Origin: Streptomyces sporangiiformans
GTDB lineage: Bacteria; Actinomycetota; Actinomycetes; Streptomycetales; Streptomycetaceae
Direction: 5' to 3'
DNA: 57,936 nt
Assembly: GCF_005768555.2 (NCBI RefSeq)
Contig: NZ_VCHX02000142.1
Coordinates: 1 to 57,936, forward strand
A model generated the notes under the pieces. It did not search any database. It was not told where the DNA came from and worked only from the letters and a program-made list of their open reading frames with translations. Shown one piece after another: positions 15,998-24,586 of the stretch; within the stretch, counting starts at the first letter, position 1; every line of letters begins with the position of its first letter. Position numbers and translations under genes: made by a program.

Positions 15998-16008
15998 CGG
16001 CACGTCAG
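15994..16008. promoter_or_regulatory. Operator-like palindrome overlapping the SDR stop codon
   Basis: CTGACGGCACGTCAG; the TGA stop of the SDR gene (15995-15997) is part of the left half-site. It lies 103 bases before the LLM start at 16111. Confidence 0.78.
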
Positions 16009-16055
16009 CTATTGACGCTCCACGGGGTCGGTGGAACAGTCGGCCGTACCGAGAT

Positions 16056-16070
16056 CTGACGCACTGTCAG
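16056..16070. promoter_or_regulatory. Operator-like palindrome CTGAC-N5-GTCAG (LLM gene)
   Basis: CTGACGCACTGTCAG, 40 bases upstream of the LLM start and 62 bases after the start of the previous site. This is the second gene with a pair of sites. Confidence 0.8.
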
Positions 16071-16110
16071 AAACAGTTGTACGGACCTGACCGTGGGACG
16101 GTGAACCTCC

Positions 16111-17229
16111 TTGGAATTCGGGCTCTTTGTACAGGGATACGTGGGCAAGCGAGCCGAGAGCGACCCGCTCGCCGAGCACAAGGCGCTGATGGAGGAGACC
16201 GAGTACGTCATCCAGGCGGACAAGTCCGGCTTCAAGTACGCCTGGGCGTCCGAGCACCACTTCCTGGAGGAGTACTCGCACCTCTCCGCCAACGACGTCT
16301 TCCTGGGCTATCTGGCCCACGCGACCGACCGCATCCACCTCGGCTCGGGCATCTTCAACCCGCTGGCCCAGGTCAACCACCCCGTGAAGGTCGCCGAGAA
16401 GGTCGCCATGCTCGACCATCTCAGTGAGGGGCGCTTCGAGTTCGGGTCCGGGCGCGGCGCGGGCTCGCACGAGATCCTCGGCTTCCTGCCCGGCATCACC
16501 GACATGAACCACACCAAGGAGATCTGGGAAGAGACCATCGCCGAGTTCCCGAAGATGTGGCTCCAGGACGAGTACACCGGGTTCCAGGGCAAGCACTGGT
16601 CGCTGCCGCCGCGCAAGGTCCTGCCCAAGCCGTACGGGAAGTCCCACCCGGCCATGTGGTACGCCGCCGGCTCACCGCCCTCGTACGCGATGGCCGCCCG
16701 CAAGGGCCTCGGGGTGCTCGGCTTCAGCGTGCAGAAGGTCTCCGACATGGAGTGGGTGCTGGAGCAGTACAAGACGGCGATCGTCGAGGCCCAGCCGGTC
16801 GGGGACTTCGTCAACGACAACGTGATGGTGACGTCGACGGCGATCTGCGCGCCGACGCACCAGGAGGCGGTCCGGATCGCGGCCGGCGGCGGTCTGCACT
16901 ACCTCCAGTCGCTCCTCTTCCGCTACCACGACACCTTCCCGCGTCCCGAGGGCGTCCCGGTGTGGCCGGAGACGCTGCCGGAGTTCACCGAGGAGATCAT
17001 CGAAGTCCTCATCGCCGAGGAGCTGTTGATCTGCGGGGACCCGGACGAGGTGCTGACGCAGTGCAAGCGGTGGGAGCAGGCGGGCGCCGACCAGTTGTCC
17101 TTCGGGATGCCGATCGGGATCTCGCGCGAGGACACGCTCCAGACGATCAGGCTGGTCGGTGAGCATGTGATTCCGAAGATCGACACGGATCCCGTCCATC
17201 GGACTTCGCGGTTCCGAGGGGCTGCCTGA
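16111..17229 (+). CDS. LLM-class flavin/F420-dependent oxidoreductase, TTG start
   Basis: 372 residues in the bacterial-luciferase-like fold: 'EFGLFVQGY' at the N terminus, 'YAWASEHHFLEEYSHLSAN', 'RIHLGSGIFNPLAQVNHPVKVAEKVAMLDHLSEGR' and 'GSGRGAGSHE'. The 'EHHF' motif places it nearer to flavin-dependent luciferase-type monooxygenases than to the 281-311-residue F420 enzymes elsewhere in the window. The only start that keeps the family N terminus is TTG at 16111; an upstream in-frame GTG (16093) meets a stop three codons later. It is preceded by operators at 15994 and 16056, and probably transcribed with the amidohydrolase and aldehyde dehydrogenase downstream, although a repeat element intervenes. 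Confidence 0.9.
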   Translation: MEFGLFVQGYVGKRAESDPLAEHKALMEETEYVIQADKSGFKYAWASEHHFLEEYSHLSANDVFLGYLAHATDRIHLGSGIFNPLAQVNHPVKVAEKVAMLDHLSEGRFEFGSGRGAGSHEILGFLPGITDMNHTKEIWEETIAEFPKMWLQDEYTGFQGKHWSLPPRKVLPKPYGKSHPAMWYAAGSPPSYAMAARKGLGVLGFSVQKVSDMEWVLEQYKTAIVEAQPVGDFVNDNVMVTSTAICAPTHQEAVRIAAGGGLHYLQSLLFRYHDTFPRPEGVPVWPETLPEFTEEIIEVLIAEELLICGDPDEVLTQCKRWEQAGADQLSFGMPIGISREDTLQTIRLVGEHVIPKIDTDPVHRTSRFRGAA

Positions 17230-17240
17230 GGTTCGGTCGG

Positions 17241-17320
17241 CGGCTGCGGGTCTGTTGTGGTTGCTCGCGCTCGCGCGGCGGAGCCGCAAATTGACACAGC
17301 CCCGCGCCCCTATGGGGCGC
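17241..17320 (+). repeat. Streptomyces-type interspersed intergenic repeat with hairpins
   Basis: The stretch GTTGTGGTTGCTCGCGC ... CGGCGGAGCCGC ... CAGCCCCGCGCCCC matches in style the short GC-rich element found between many Streptomyces genes. It ends in a hairpin, GCGCCCC-tat-GGGGCGC (17304-17320). It may terminate part of the transcription from the LLM gene. No second copy was seen in this window; family membership is from memory of genomes. Confidence 0.5.
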
Positions 17321-17354
17321 GTTCAACGCACCGGAAGCCAAGGAGGCACGCTCC

Positions 17355-19085
17355 ATGCTCGATCACGTCATCAAAGGCGCGACCGTCGTCGACGGGACGG
17401 GCGCGCCCGCCTGCACCGCCGATGTGGGGATACGCGACGGGCGGATCGCGGCCATCGGTACCGTCACCGAGGAGTCCCGCACCACCGAGGACGCCGGCGG
17501 GCTCGTCCTCGCTCCCGGCTTCGTCGACCCTCACACGCACTACGACGCCCAGCTTTTCTGGGACCCGTACGCGACGCCGTCCCTGAACCATGGGGTGACG
17601 ACGGTCGCGGGCGGCAACTGCGGTTTCACGCTGGCGCCCCTGAACCCGGAGCGCCCCGCGGACGCCGACTACACCCGGCGGATGATGTCCAAGGTCGAGG
17701 GCATGTCGCTGGTCGCGCTGGAGGAGGGCGCGCCCTGGAGCTGGCACACCTTCGGGGAGTACCTCGACGCTCTGGAGGGGCGGATCGCCGTCAACGCCGG
17801 CTTCATGGTGGGGCATTGCGCGCTGCGGCGTCACGTCATGGGGCCGGACGCGGTGGGCGGGCAGCCGTCGACGGAGCAACTCGACGCGATGGTGCGGCTG
17901 TTGAGGGAGGCGATGGACGCGGGTGCCTGGGGACTGTCCACCACCCAGTCGACCTCGCACTCCGACGGCGACGGAAAGCCGGTCGCGTCCCGACATGCGA
18001 AACCCGCCGAACTGCTGGCACTCTCGCGGGCCGTCGGCGAGCACGAGGGCACGCAGATCGAGGCCATCGTGGCGGGCTGCCTCGACCAGTTCAGCGACGA
18101 CGAGATCGACCTCTTCGTGGAGATGACCGCGTCCGCGGGCCGCCCTCTGAACTGGAACGTGCTCACGATCGACGCGTCGGTCCCCGAACGCGTACCGAGG
18201 CAACTGGAGGCGAGCGAGCGCGCCCGCAAGTCCGGCGGCCGGATCGTCGCGCTGACCATGCCGATCCTCACACCGATGAACATGTCGCTGGGGACGTTCT
18301 GCGCGCTGAACCTGATCCCCGGGTGGGGGCCGATCCTGGGCCTGCCCGTCCCGGAGAGGATCGCGAAGCTGCGCGACCCGGAGGTCCGGGCCGAGATGCT
18401 CCGGCGCGGGAGCTCCAAGGAGGCGGGCGTCTTCCGGCGCCTGACCAACTTCGGCCGGTACGTCATCGGCGACACCTACAGCGCCGCGAACGAGGGCCTG
18501 ACCGGCCGCGTCGTACGGGACATCGCGGCCGAACGCGGCCAGGAGCCCTTCGAGTGCCTGGTCGAGATCTGCGCGGCGGACGATCTCCGTACGGTCCTGT
18601 GGCCGATGCCCACCGACAACGACCCCGACTCCTGGGCCCTGCGCGCCGAGACCTGGCGGCACGAGGACGTCCTGCTCGGCGGGTCCGACGCGGGCGCGCA
18701 CCTGGACCGGATGTGCGGTGCCCCGTACACCACCCGCTTCCTCGGGGACTGTCTGCGCGGCCGGAAGCTGGTGTCGCTGGAGCAGGCGGTGAAGATGCTG
18801 ACGGACGACCCGGCACAGCTCTTCGGCCTCCGCGACCGGGGACGCGTCCAGGAGGGCTTCCATGCGGACCTGGTCCTCTTCGACCCGGAACGGATCGACG
18901 CCGGCAAGGCCACCCTGGTGCACGACCTGCCGGGAGACAGCCCGCGGCTGGACTCCAAGGCGCTCGGGGTGCGGGCGGTCTGGGTCAACGGGGTGGAGGC
19001 GATCCGGGACGACGTGGTGACGGGCGCCGTACCGGGCAGGGTGCTCCGCTCCGGGCGGGACACGAGGACGGTGAGCACGAGGTGA
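17355..19085 (+). CDS. D-aminoacylase-family amidohydrolase
   Basis: 576 residues, ATG with AAGGAGG upstream. COG3653-type zinc hydrolase: 'VDGTGAPACTADVGIRDGRIAAIG' opening, HxH metal motif in 'FVDPHTHYDAQLFWDP', 'HGVTTVAGGNCGFTLAP', 'GHCALRRHVMG', and metal Asp in 'LLGGSDAGAHLDRMCG'. The family hydrolyses N-acyl-D-amino acids and other cyclic or acyl amides. In this setting, between an LLM oxidoreductase and an aldehyde dehydrogenase, a ring-opening or amide-hydrolysing role in catabolism is more likely than D-amino-acid metabolism, but that is inferred. Its stop overlaps the aldehyde dehydrogenase start (GTGA). Confidence 0.9.
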   Translation: MLDHVIKGATVVDGTGAPACTADVGIRDGRIAAIGTVTEESRTTEDAGGLVLAPGFVDPHTHYDAQLFWDPYATPSLNHGVTTVAGGNCGFTLAPLNPERPADADYTRRMMSKVEGMSLVALEEGAPWSWHTFGEYLDALEGRIAVNAGFMVGHCALRRHVMGPDAVGGQPSTEQLDAMVRLLREAMDAGAWGLSTTQSTSHSDGDGKPVASRHAKPAELLALSRAVGEHEGTQIEAIVAGCLDQFSDDEIDLFVEMTASAGRPLNWNVLTIDASVPERVPRQLEASERARKSGGRIVALTMPILTPMNMSLGTFCALNLIPGWGPILGLPVPERIAKLRDPEVRAEMLRRGSSKEAGVFRRLTNFGRYVIGDTYSAANEGLTGRVVRDIAAERGQEPFECLVEICAADDLRTVLWPMPTDNDPDSWALRAETWRHEDVLLGGSDAGAHLDRMCGAPYTTRFLGDCLRGRKLVSLEQAVKMLTDDPAQLFGLRDRGRVQEGFHADLVLFDPERIDAGKATLVHDLPGDSPRLDSKALGVRAVWVNGVEAIRDDVVTGAVPGRVLRSGRDTRTVSTR

Positions 19086-20551
19086 CGCCGAAGGTGCCCG
19101 CTCGTCAGGGGCTCTTCATCGGCGGCTCGTGGGTCGAGCCGGACGGCGGGCGCTACGAGGTGATCGACCCGGCGAGCGAGGGTGTCGTCGGGTGGGCGCC
19201 GGAGGCCTCGCGGGACCAGGTGCACGCGGCCGCCGCCGCGGCCCGCGAGGCCTTCGGCCCGTGGTCGCGCACACCCGCTGAGGAACGGGCGGCGATCCTG
19301 GCCCGCACGGCGGAGCACATCCAGCGCCACCTGGTCCCGTACGCCGACCTCGCCCAGGCCGAGAGCGGGGCCACGACCGGTACGGCGCGCGGGATGCAGG
19401 TGGCGGTCGCTGCGTCCCGCCTCAAGCGGTACGCGAAGGGCGCGCTGGAACCCGTCGAACAGCCCCTGCCCCCGCAGATCAACGAGGCGGGCCCGTTCGG
19501 CGCGGCGACGGTGATGGGCGCCCTCGCCGTACGTCAGCCGGTGGGCGTCGTCACCTGCGTCACCTCGTACAACAACCCCTGGGCGAACCCGGCCGGCAAG
19601 ATCGCCCCGGCCCTCGCGATGGGCAACACGGTGGTGGTCAAACCCGCCCCCCAGGACCCCCTGTCGGTCTACCGGATGGCGGAGGCCCTGGAGGCGGCGG
19701 GCGCCCCGCCGGGCGTGGTGAACGTCGTGTCGGGCTCGCGTCCGGAGGTCGGCGAGGCCGCGGTCGACTCGCCCGATGTGGACATGGTGAGCTTCACCGG
19801 TTCGACGGCCGTCGGGCAGCGCATCGCCGAGGTGTGCGGGCGCGGCATGAAACGCCAGCTGATGGAACTGGGCGGCAAGGGCGCGGCGGTCGTCTTCGAC
19901 GACGCGGACCTGGCGTCGGCGGTGCGGGGGATCGGGACGACGTTCTCGTTCTACAGCGGCCAGATCTGCACGGCGCCGACGAGGGTCCTGGCGCAGCGGG
20001 GCGTGTACGACCGGCTGGTCGACCAACTCGCCGCCTACACCGGCTACTTGAAGGTGGGGGACCCGCGAGCCGAGGGCACGGTCGTCGGCCCGGTGATCTC
20101 GGCGGCGCACCGGGAGCGGATCGAGTCCTATGTGGAACTGGGGCGCAAGGAGGGGGCACGCGTGGTCGCGGGCGGCGAACGACCGCCGCACGACACGGGC
20201 TTCTACGTCGCCCCCACCCTCCTCGCGGAGTGCACGAACGACATGCGGGTCGCCCGTGAGGAGATCTTCGGCCCGGTCGTGGTCGTCATCCCCTTCGACG
20301 AGGAGGACGAGGGCGTCACCCTCGCCAACGACTCCGACTACGGCCTGATCGACTACGTCTGGTCCGGGGACGTGGCGAGGGCGTTCCGCGTCGCGCGGCA
20401 ACTCAGGGCCGGCGGTGTGGGCGTCAACACCGTCGGACGCAACATGGAGGCGCCGTTCGGCGGCTTCAAGAGGAGCGGGGTGGGACGGGACGTCGGCTCC
20501 TACGCGCTGCATGCGTACAGCGAGGTGCAGGCGATCGTGTGGCCGGGGTGA
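19082..20551 (+). CDS. Aldehyde dehydrogenase (NAD(P)+)
   Basis: 489 residues, GTG start overlapping the upstream TGA. All ALDH landmarks are present: 'YNNPWANPAGKIAPALAMGNTVVVKP' (oxyanion Asn and cofactor Lys), 'FTGSTAVGQRI', general base Glu in 'MELGGKGAAVVF' (about 260), nucleophile Cys in 'SGQICTAPTR' (about 297) and 'EEIFGPVV' (about 395). It oxidises an aldehyde to an acid. Last gene of the group LLM > amidohydrolase > ALDH, so it would remove the aldehyde released by those steps. Confidence 0.95.
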   Translation: MTPKVPARQGLFIGGSWVEPDGGRYEVIDPASEGVVGWAPEASRDQVHAAAAAAREAFGPWSRTPAEERAAILARTAEHIQRHLVPYADLAQAESGATTGTARGMQVAVAASRLKRYAKGALEPVEQPLPPQINEAGPFGAATVMGALAVRQPVGVVTCVTSYNNPWANPAGKIAPALAMGNTVVVKPAPQDPLSVYRMAEALEAAGAPPGVVNVVSGSRPEVGEAAVDSPDVDMVSFTGSTAVGQRIAEVCGRGMKRQLMELGGKGAAVVFDDADLASAVRGIGTTFSFYSGQICTAPTRVLAQRGVYDRLVDQLAAYTGYLKVGDPRAEGTVVGPVISAAHRERIESYVELGRKEGARVVAGGERPPHDTGFYVAPTLLAECTNDMRVAREEIFGPVVVVIPFDEEDEGVTLANDSDYGLIDYVWSGDVARAFRVARQLRAGGVGVNTVGRNMEAPFGGFKRSGVGRDVGSYALHAYSEVQAIVWPG

Positions 20552-20573
20552 GGGCGGCCGTGCGGTCGGGGGG

Positions 20574-21578
20574 TCATGGGGCGCCGCGGTAGGTGCGGCG
20601 GTACGCGGCCGGAGTGGTGCCCAGGGTGCGGCGGAAGTGCAGGCGCAGACCGTCCCCCGTGCCCAGGCCACTGCGTTCGGCGATGGTGTCGACCAACAGG
20701 TCCGTGGTTTCGAGGAGTCCGCGAGCCCGGGCGACGCGCTGCTGGTTGAGCCACTTCAGTGGGGTGGTGCCCACCTCACGGGCGAAGTGCCGTTCGAAGG
20801 TGCGCACGCTCATTTCGGCCCGGTCCGCCAACTCGGCGATGGTGAGCGGCAGATCCAGCCGGGCTATCGCCCAGTCCAGTACGGGAGCGAGTCCCTTGGC
20901 GGGTGGCGTGGCAGCGGTCTTCGGCCGGGAGTACTGGGCCTGGTCGCCCTCGCGGTGCGGGGCCACGACCATGCGGCGGCCGACCTCGGCAGCCGCCGCC
21001 GTGCCGTAGTCACGGCGGACGATGTGCAGGCACAGGTCGATGGCGGCCGCGGTGCCGGCGCTGGTGAGGATGTCGCCGTCGTCGACGTACAGGGCACGTT
21101 CGTTGACGCGGACGCGCGGGTGACGACGGCGCAGCTCGTCGGCGTACATCCAGTGTGTGGCGGCCTCGCGGCCGTCCAGCAGACCGGCGGCCGCCAGGAC
21201 GAACGCGCCGGAGCACAGGGAGGCGACGCGGGCGCCGCGGGCATGGGCCGCGCGCAGCGCGTCGAGGAGGGCGGCCGGGGGCTCGTAGCCGTTCATGAGG
21301 CAGGCCGGGACGATCACGAGGTCCGCGGCGGCGAGCGTGTCGAGGCCGTGCTCGCTCTCCAGCCGCAGGCCGCCCGGAGCGTGCTGGACCCCGGGTGCGG
21401 TCCCGCAGAGCGCGAGGTCGTACCACGGGGGCGCGTCACTGTCGTTCGGCTGCCCGAACACCGCGCAGGGCACGGCCAGTTCGAAGAGCGAGGACTCTTC
21501 GAGGAGCGCGACGGCCACCCGGATCGGAGCCGGCGGGACGGGATCCTTCGGCCACTGTGTTTCCCGGTTGCGAGGCAT
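20574..21578 (-). CDS. GlxA-family transcriptional regulator (DJ-1/PfpI + AraC)
   Basis: 334 residues. The N-terminal half is a DJ-1/PfpI amidotransferase-like domain ('RVAVALLEESSLFELAVPCAVFG', nucleophile-elbow 'VASLCSGAFVLAAAGLLDGR'). The C-terminal 100 residues are an AraC DNA-binding domain ('LTIAELADRAEMSVRTFERHFAREVGTTPLKWLNQQRV'). It is divergent from an MFS carrier gene, which it probably controls. The promoter at 21585-21613 predicts a transcript starting at or very near the ATG. Confidence 0.93.
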   Translation of the reverse strand: MPRNRETQWPKDPVPPAPIRVAVALLEESSLFELAVPCAVFGQPNDSDAPPWYDLALCGTAPGVQHAPGGLRLESEHGLDTLAAADLVIVPACLMNGYEPPAALLDALRAAHARGARVASLCSGAFVLAAAGLLDGREAATHWMYADELRRRHPRVRVNERALYVDDGDILTSAGTAAAIDLCLHIVRRDYGTAAAAEVGRRMVVAPHREGDQAQYSRPKTAATPPAKGLAPVLDWAIARLDLPLTIAELADRAEMSVRTFERHFAREVGTTPLKWLNQQRVARARGLLETTDLLVDTIAERSGLGTGDGLRLHFRRTLGTTPAAYRRTYRGAP

Positions 21579-21584
21579 GGCGTA

Positions 21585-21613
21585 AATATAGGGGACCCTG
21601 ACGTTTCCGTCAC
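21585..21613 (-). promoter_or_regulatory. glxA-type regulator promoter, probably leaderless
   Basis: On the minus strand: -35 GTGACG (21613-21608), 17-bp spacer, -10 TATATT (21590-21585), then six bases to the ATG at 21578. The -35 lies in an imperfect palindrome GTGACGGAAACGTCAG (21613-21598), a possible autoregulatory site. That palindrome has a 6-base centre and so differs from the CTGAC-N5-GTCAG family. Confidence 0.6.
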
Positions 21614-21716
21614 TGGTTGGCCGACTTCCCGGGCCGGATGCTGAGGCAGACCGAGATCGGATCGCTCACGCATACCGACACCCAGGGACGAGCCCCGGAA
21701 GGCGGAAGGCGCAGCC

Positions 21717-23030
21717 ATGCCACACGAACAGACACACGTGCAGACACATGAACAGGCACGCGAGCAGACACACGAACACGGGAGGCGGGAGCGGTCGCTG
21801 CCACCGCAGTGGCGGATGGGCCTCGCGGGGGTGGCGGCTATCGGCGTCACCTTCGGCTTCGCGCGCTACGGATACGGACTCTTCCTGCCGGAGTTCCGGC
21901 GCGAGTTCGGGCTGTCGGTATCGCTGATGGGGTTGATCGGCAGCGCCACGTACCTGGGATATGTGGCGGCACTCGTGATGGTCGGCGCGCTGGTCTCACG
22001 GGTCGGCCCGCGCCCGCTGGTGGTCCTCGGCGGGCTGTCCGCCACCACCGGGATGGGCCTCGTGGCCTTCGCCCGCACACCGGTGACACTGACCGCCGGC
22101 CTGATCCTGGCCGGTACGAGCTCCGGATGGGCCTGGGCGCCGTACTCGGACGCGGTGGACCGGATGGTGCCGCCGGGCCGGCGCGAACGCGTCATGGGCG
22201 TGATCGCGAGTGGCACGGCCTTCGCGGTCGTCGTCGCCGGGCCCCTGGCGTTGGTCGCTCACGGCGCGCGCTGGCGGTATGCGTGGCTGGCCTTCGCGGC
22301 GGCCGCCCTGGTCACGACCCTCTACAACGCGCGCGTCCTGCCCGGCGGAGCGCACCGGTCGGTCGCCGCAGGCGCGCGAGGCGTACGGCTCGAAGCCCGG
22401 TGGTTCGCCCGCCGCCCTGCCGTCCCGCTCTTCCTGACCGCGCTCTCGTACGGGCTGGTCGGTGCCGTCTACTGGGCCTTCGCGGTCGAGGTGATCTCCA
22501 GTGAGGCCGGTAGGAACGCTCCCACGGCCCCGCTGTTCTGGACCTTGATGGGCCTGACGGGCACGGCTGGTGCGCTGACGGGGAGCGCGATCGCGCGGTA
22601 CGGCCTGCGACGCGTCCACGCTCTGATCTTCGCGGGCATCGCCGCCGCGGTCGCCCTGCTCGGCGCCGCGCCGGGCACCCTCGCGGCCGTCACGCTCTCG
22701 GCGGTGCTCTACGGACCGTGCTTCATGGCGGGGTCGGGCCTGCTCGCGGTGTGGAGCTACCGGGTCTTCCCCGACCAGCCCTCGACCGGCTTCAGCGTCA
22801 CGGTCCTCTGCCTCGGCGTGGGCACGGTCACCGGCCCTGCCGTACTGGGCCTCTTCAGCGACGCGTACGGCCTGCGCGCGGCGTTCCTAGCCACCGCGGC
22901 CGCCGCGGCCCTGACCCTCCTGATCCGGCCGTCGGCTCCCGGCAGGACGGTGAGCCGGAGCCGGGCGCGGACGCGAGGACCTGTGGGTGGGGGTGACGCT
23001 AGTCCTTCCGTCCGGTCGCGGCGACGGTGA
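21717..23030 (+). CDS. MFS transporter, YbfB/YjiJ type
   Basis: 437 residues with about 12 membrane segments, opening with 'GVTFGFARYGYGLFLPEFRREFGLS', a strong match to the YbfB/YjiJ branch of the major facilitator superfamily. Ahead of the first segment is a hydrophilic extension of about 27 residues with repeated 'EQTH/VQTH' units. ATG with GGAAGGC upstream. Divergent from the GlxA-type regulator. The last ten codons overlap the end of the convergent LysE-type gene by 32 bases. Substrate unknown. Confidence 0.9.
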   Translation: MPHEQTHVQTHEQAREQTHEHGRRERSLPPQWRMGLAGVAAIGVTFGFARYGYGLFLPEFRREFGLSVSLMGLIGSATYLGYVAALVMVGALVSRVGPRPLVVLGGLSATTGMGLVAFARTPVTLTAGLILAGTSSGWAWAPYSDAVDRMVPPGRRERVMGVIASGTAFAVVVAGPLALVAHGARWRYAWLAFAAAALVTTLYNARVLPGGAHRSVAAGARGVRLEARWFARRPAVPLFLTALSYGLVGAVYWAFAVEVISSEAGRNAPTAPLFWTLMGLTGTAGALTGSAIARYGLRRVHALIFAGIAAAVALLGAAPGTLAAVTLSAVLYGPCFMAGSGLLAVWSYRVFPDQPSTGFSVTVLCLGVGTVTGPAVLGLFSDAYGLRAAFLATAAAAALTLLIRPSAPGRTVSRSRARTRGPVGGGDASPSVRSRRR

Positions 23031-23646
23031 CGCCGAGGCCCACCATGGTGAGTCCGCCGACTCCGCCGATCAGGGAGAGCCGGCGCGGTGACCGGGCGAA
23101 CCAGCCCCGTGCCGTGGCCGCGACCAGTCCCCACACACTGTCGGACGCCAGCGCGATGACGTTGAAGAGCAGACCGAGCAGCAGCATCTGCGCCACGACG
23201 TGCCCTTGGGCGCGGTCGACGAACTGCGGGAGTACGGCGGCGAAGAAGACGATGGTCTTGGGATTGGCGATGCCGACCGCGAAACCCTCCCACAGCGTGC
23301 GCAGACCGCCGGACGTGGAGGTGTCACCGCTGAACGCGGCCTGCAGCGCGCCCCGTTGCCGCCACGCCTTGACCCCCAGGTACACCAGGTAGGCGGCACC
23401 GGCCAGTTTCAGTGCCGTGAAGACGACGACCGAGCGCTCCACGACGGACCCGATGCCCAGGGCCACGGCCACGACGAGTACGTACGCGCCGATCGTGTTC
23501 CCCACGACGGTGGTCAGCGCGGCACGGCGTCCCTGCGCCAGGGCCCGCCCGATCACGAACAGCACGCTGGGTCCGGGGACCACGATCAGCAGGAAGGACA
23601 TGGCCGCGAAGGCGAGCAGTCGGTCGGTGGACACCATGAAGCCCAT
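22999..23646 (-). CDS. LysE/RhtB-family amino-acid or metabolite exporter
   Basis: 215 residues with six membrane segments. Family signature: 'AFAAMSFLLIVVPGPSVLFVIGRALAQGRRAALTTVVGNTIG' at the N terminus and 'WEGFAVGIANPKTIVFFAAVLPQFV' in the middle. Members export amino acids or homoserine-lactone-like compounds. Start at 23646 or the ATG three codons later. Its 3' end overlaps the convergent MFS gene by 32 bases. Confidence 0.92.
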   Translation of the reverse strand: MGFMVSTDRLLAFAAMSFLLIVVPGPSVLFVIGRALAQGRRAALTTVVGNTIGAYVLVVAVALGIGSVVERSVVVFTALKLAGAAYLVYLGVKAWRQRGALQAAFSGDTSTSGGLRTLWEGFAVGIANPKTIVFFAAVLPQFVDRAQGHVVAQMLLLGLLFNVIALASDSVWGLVAATARGWFARSPRRLSLIGGVGGLTMVGLGVTVAATGRKD

Positions 23647-23692
23647 GCAACACGGGGAGGTCCCGCCACCGCAGCCCCTTTTTTGGAGCGCG

Positions 23693-24088
23693 TCAGTCCT
23701 CGAGATCCACTCGCACCGTCAGCAGATTCGTTCCCGCCAGCCGGACCGCCGCGCTGTTCAGGCGGGGCAGCTTGCGCAGGCGGGCGATCGGGTCGTCGTC
23801 GGGGAGGACGTGGGCCGTCCCGATGTGCCAGCGCCTGCCGATGCGCACCCGCACTCTCGGATTCGCCTGGATGTTGCGGATGTACTGGGACTTCTCGCCG
23901 TACTCGGAGACCAGCCAGAAGGAGTCGCCGACGCGGCGGCCGCCCACGGGGGTGCGGCGGGGGAGGCCGGAGGTGCGGCCGGTGGTCTCCAGGAGCGTGT
24001 GGAGCGGTACGTGGCGCGTGATCGGGTTGACGACGTGGCGTTGAAGCGTGGTGACGGCTCGGTACTTGAGGTCGTGGTAACGCGGCAT
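23693..24088 (-). CDS. Nitroreductase/quinone-reductase family, F420-dependent (Ddn-like)
   Basis: 131 residues, the usual length for the Ddn/FDOR-A group. Motifs include 'LLETTGRTSGLPRRTPVGG', 'FWLVSEYGEKSQYIRNIQANPRVRVRIG' and a basic N terminus. The G-R-x-S-G-x-P-R motif contacts the F420 side chain in Ddn. It uses reduced F420 to reduce quinones or similar compounds. It sits 3 kb from fbiC, the cofactor's biosynthetic gene. Confidence 0.9.
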   Translation of the reverse strand: MPRYHDLKYRAVTTLQRHVVNPITRHVPLHTLLETTGRTSGLPRRTPVGGRRVGDSFWLVSEYGEKSQYIRNIQANPRVRVRIGRRWHIGTAHVLPDDDPIARLRKLPRLNSAAVRLAGTNLLTVRVDLED

Positions 24089-24543
24089 CGGCTGTGCGCT
24101 CCCTCTGGGTGCGTCGGCTGCGGTCGTGTTGTCGTGCCCGGCTCATCAGGGTGTAGCACACGATCGAAAACGTGCAGCAGGGGCGGCAGCGGCTCGTGTA
24201 CCACGCGCGCACCGTCTACTGCCTCAGGGCAACCTCCAACTCGAAGCGCGGCCAGGAGCTGACGTCACGCCGCAACTGCCGGTCGTGCGTGGCCGGCACC
24301 ACCGCCGCCTCGGTGGCCCGCAGCGCTCGTGCCGCAACTGCCCGCGCTGATGGAGTACTTGAAGCCGGCCGTCGACCAATGGCAGACGATGCCGTTCGCC
24401 GGCGGCATGGCCGACTGACGTCGACCAACAGGTGGATCGACCACCCGGCCGACAAGCTGCCCGACGTTCCTGCATGCGGGATGTGAAGCGGCGGGGACTC
24501 GCCGTCGCCGACGAGGCCCCGCTTCGCGCGCCGTGACCCCCTG
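24089..24543. other. Intergenic region, no intact gene; possible decayed coding sequence
   Basis: No frame gives a convincing complete gene. One plus-strand frame that ends at a TGA at 24416-24418 reads 'LVPQLPALMEYLKPAVDQWQ' near its end, which looks protein-like, but it is only open from 24263 and has no good start. This could be the 3' remnant of a lost gene. Nothing else is seen apart from the repeat-like hairpin at the right edge. Confidence 0.4.
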
Positions 24544-24586
24544 GGGCTTGTCCGGCGGATCAGGGCCGGGTCCGCCGGACAGGCCC
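24544..24586 (-). terminator. Terminator/repeat hairpin after the PHP metallohydrolase
   Basis: GGGCTTGTCCGGCGGA, 11-base loop, TCCGCCGGACAGGCCC: 16-bp stem with a single G-U pair. It touches the stop codon of the gene at 24586. The 'TGTCCGGCGGA' arm is of the kind widespread between Streptomyces genes. Confidence 0.8.

Noticed and set aside
18476..20671. 731-codon minus-strand frame opposite the aldehyde dehydrogenase
   Set aside because: Shadow frame rich in Arg/His/Pro with no recognisable domain; the plus strand encodes complete enzymes.
21598..21613. Tenth member of the CTGAC-N5-GTCAG family upstream of the MFS gene
   Set aside because: CTGACGTTTCCGTCAC has a six-base centre and a changed last base; spacing matters for such sites, so it is not counted.
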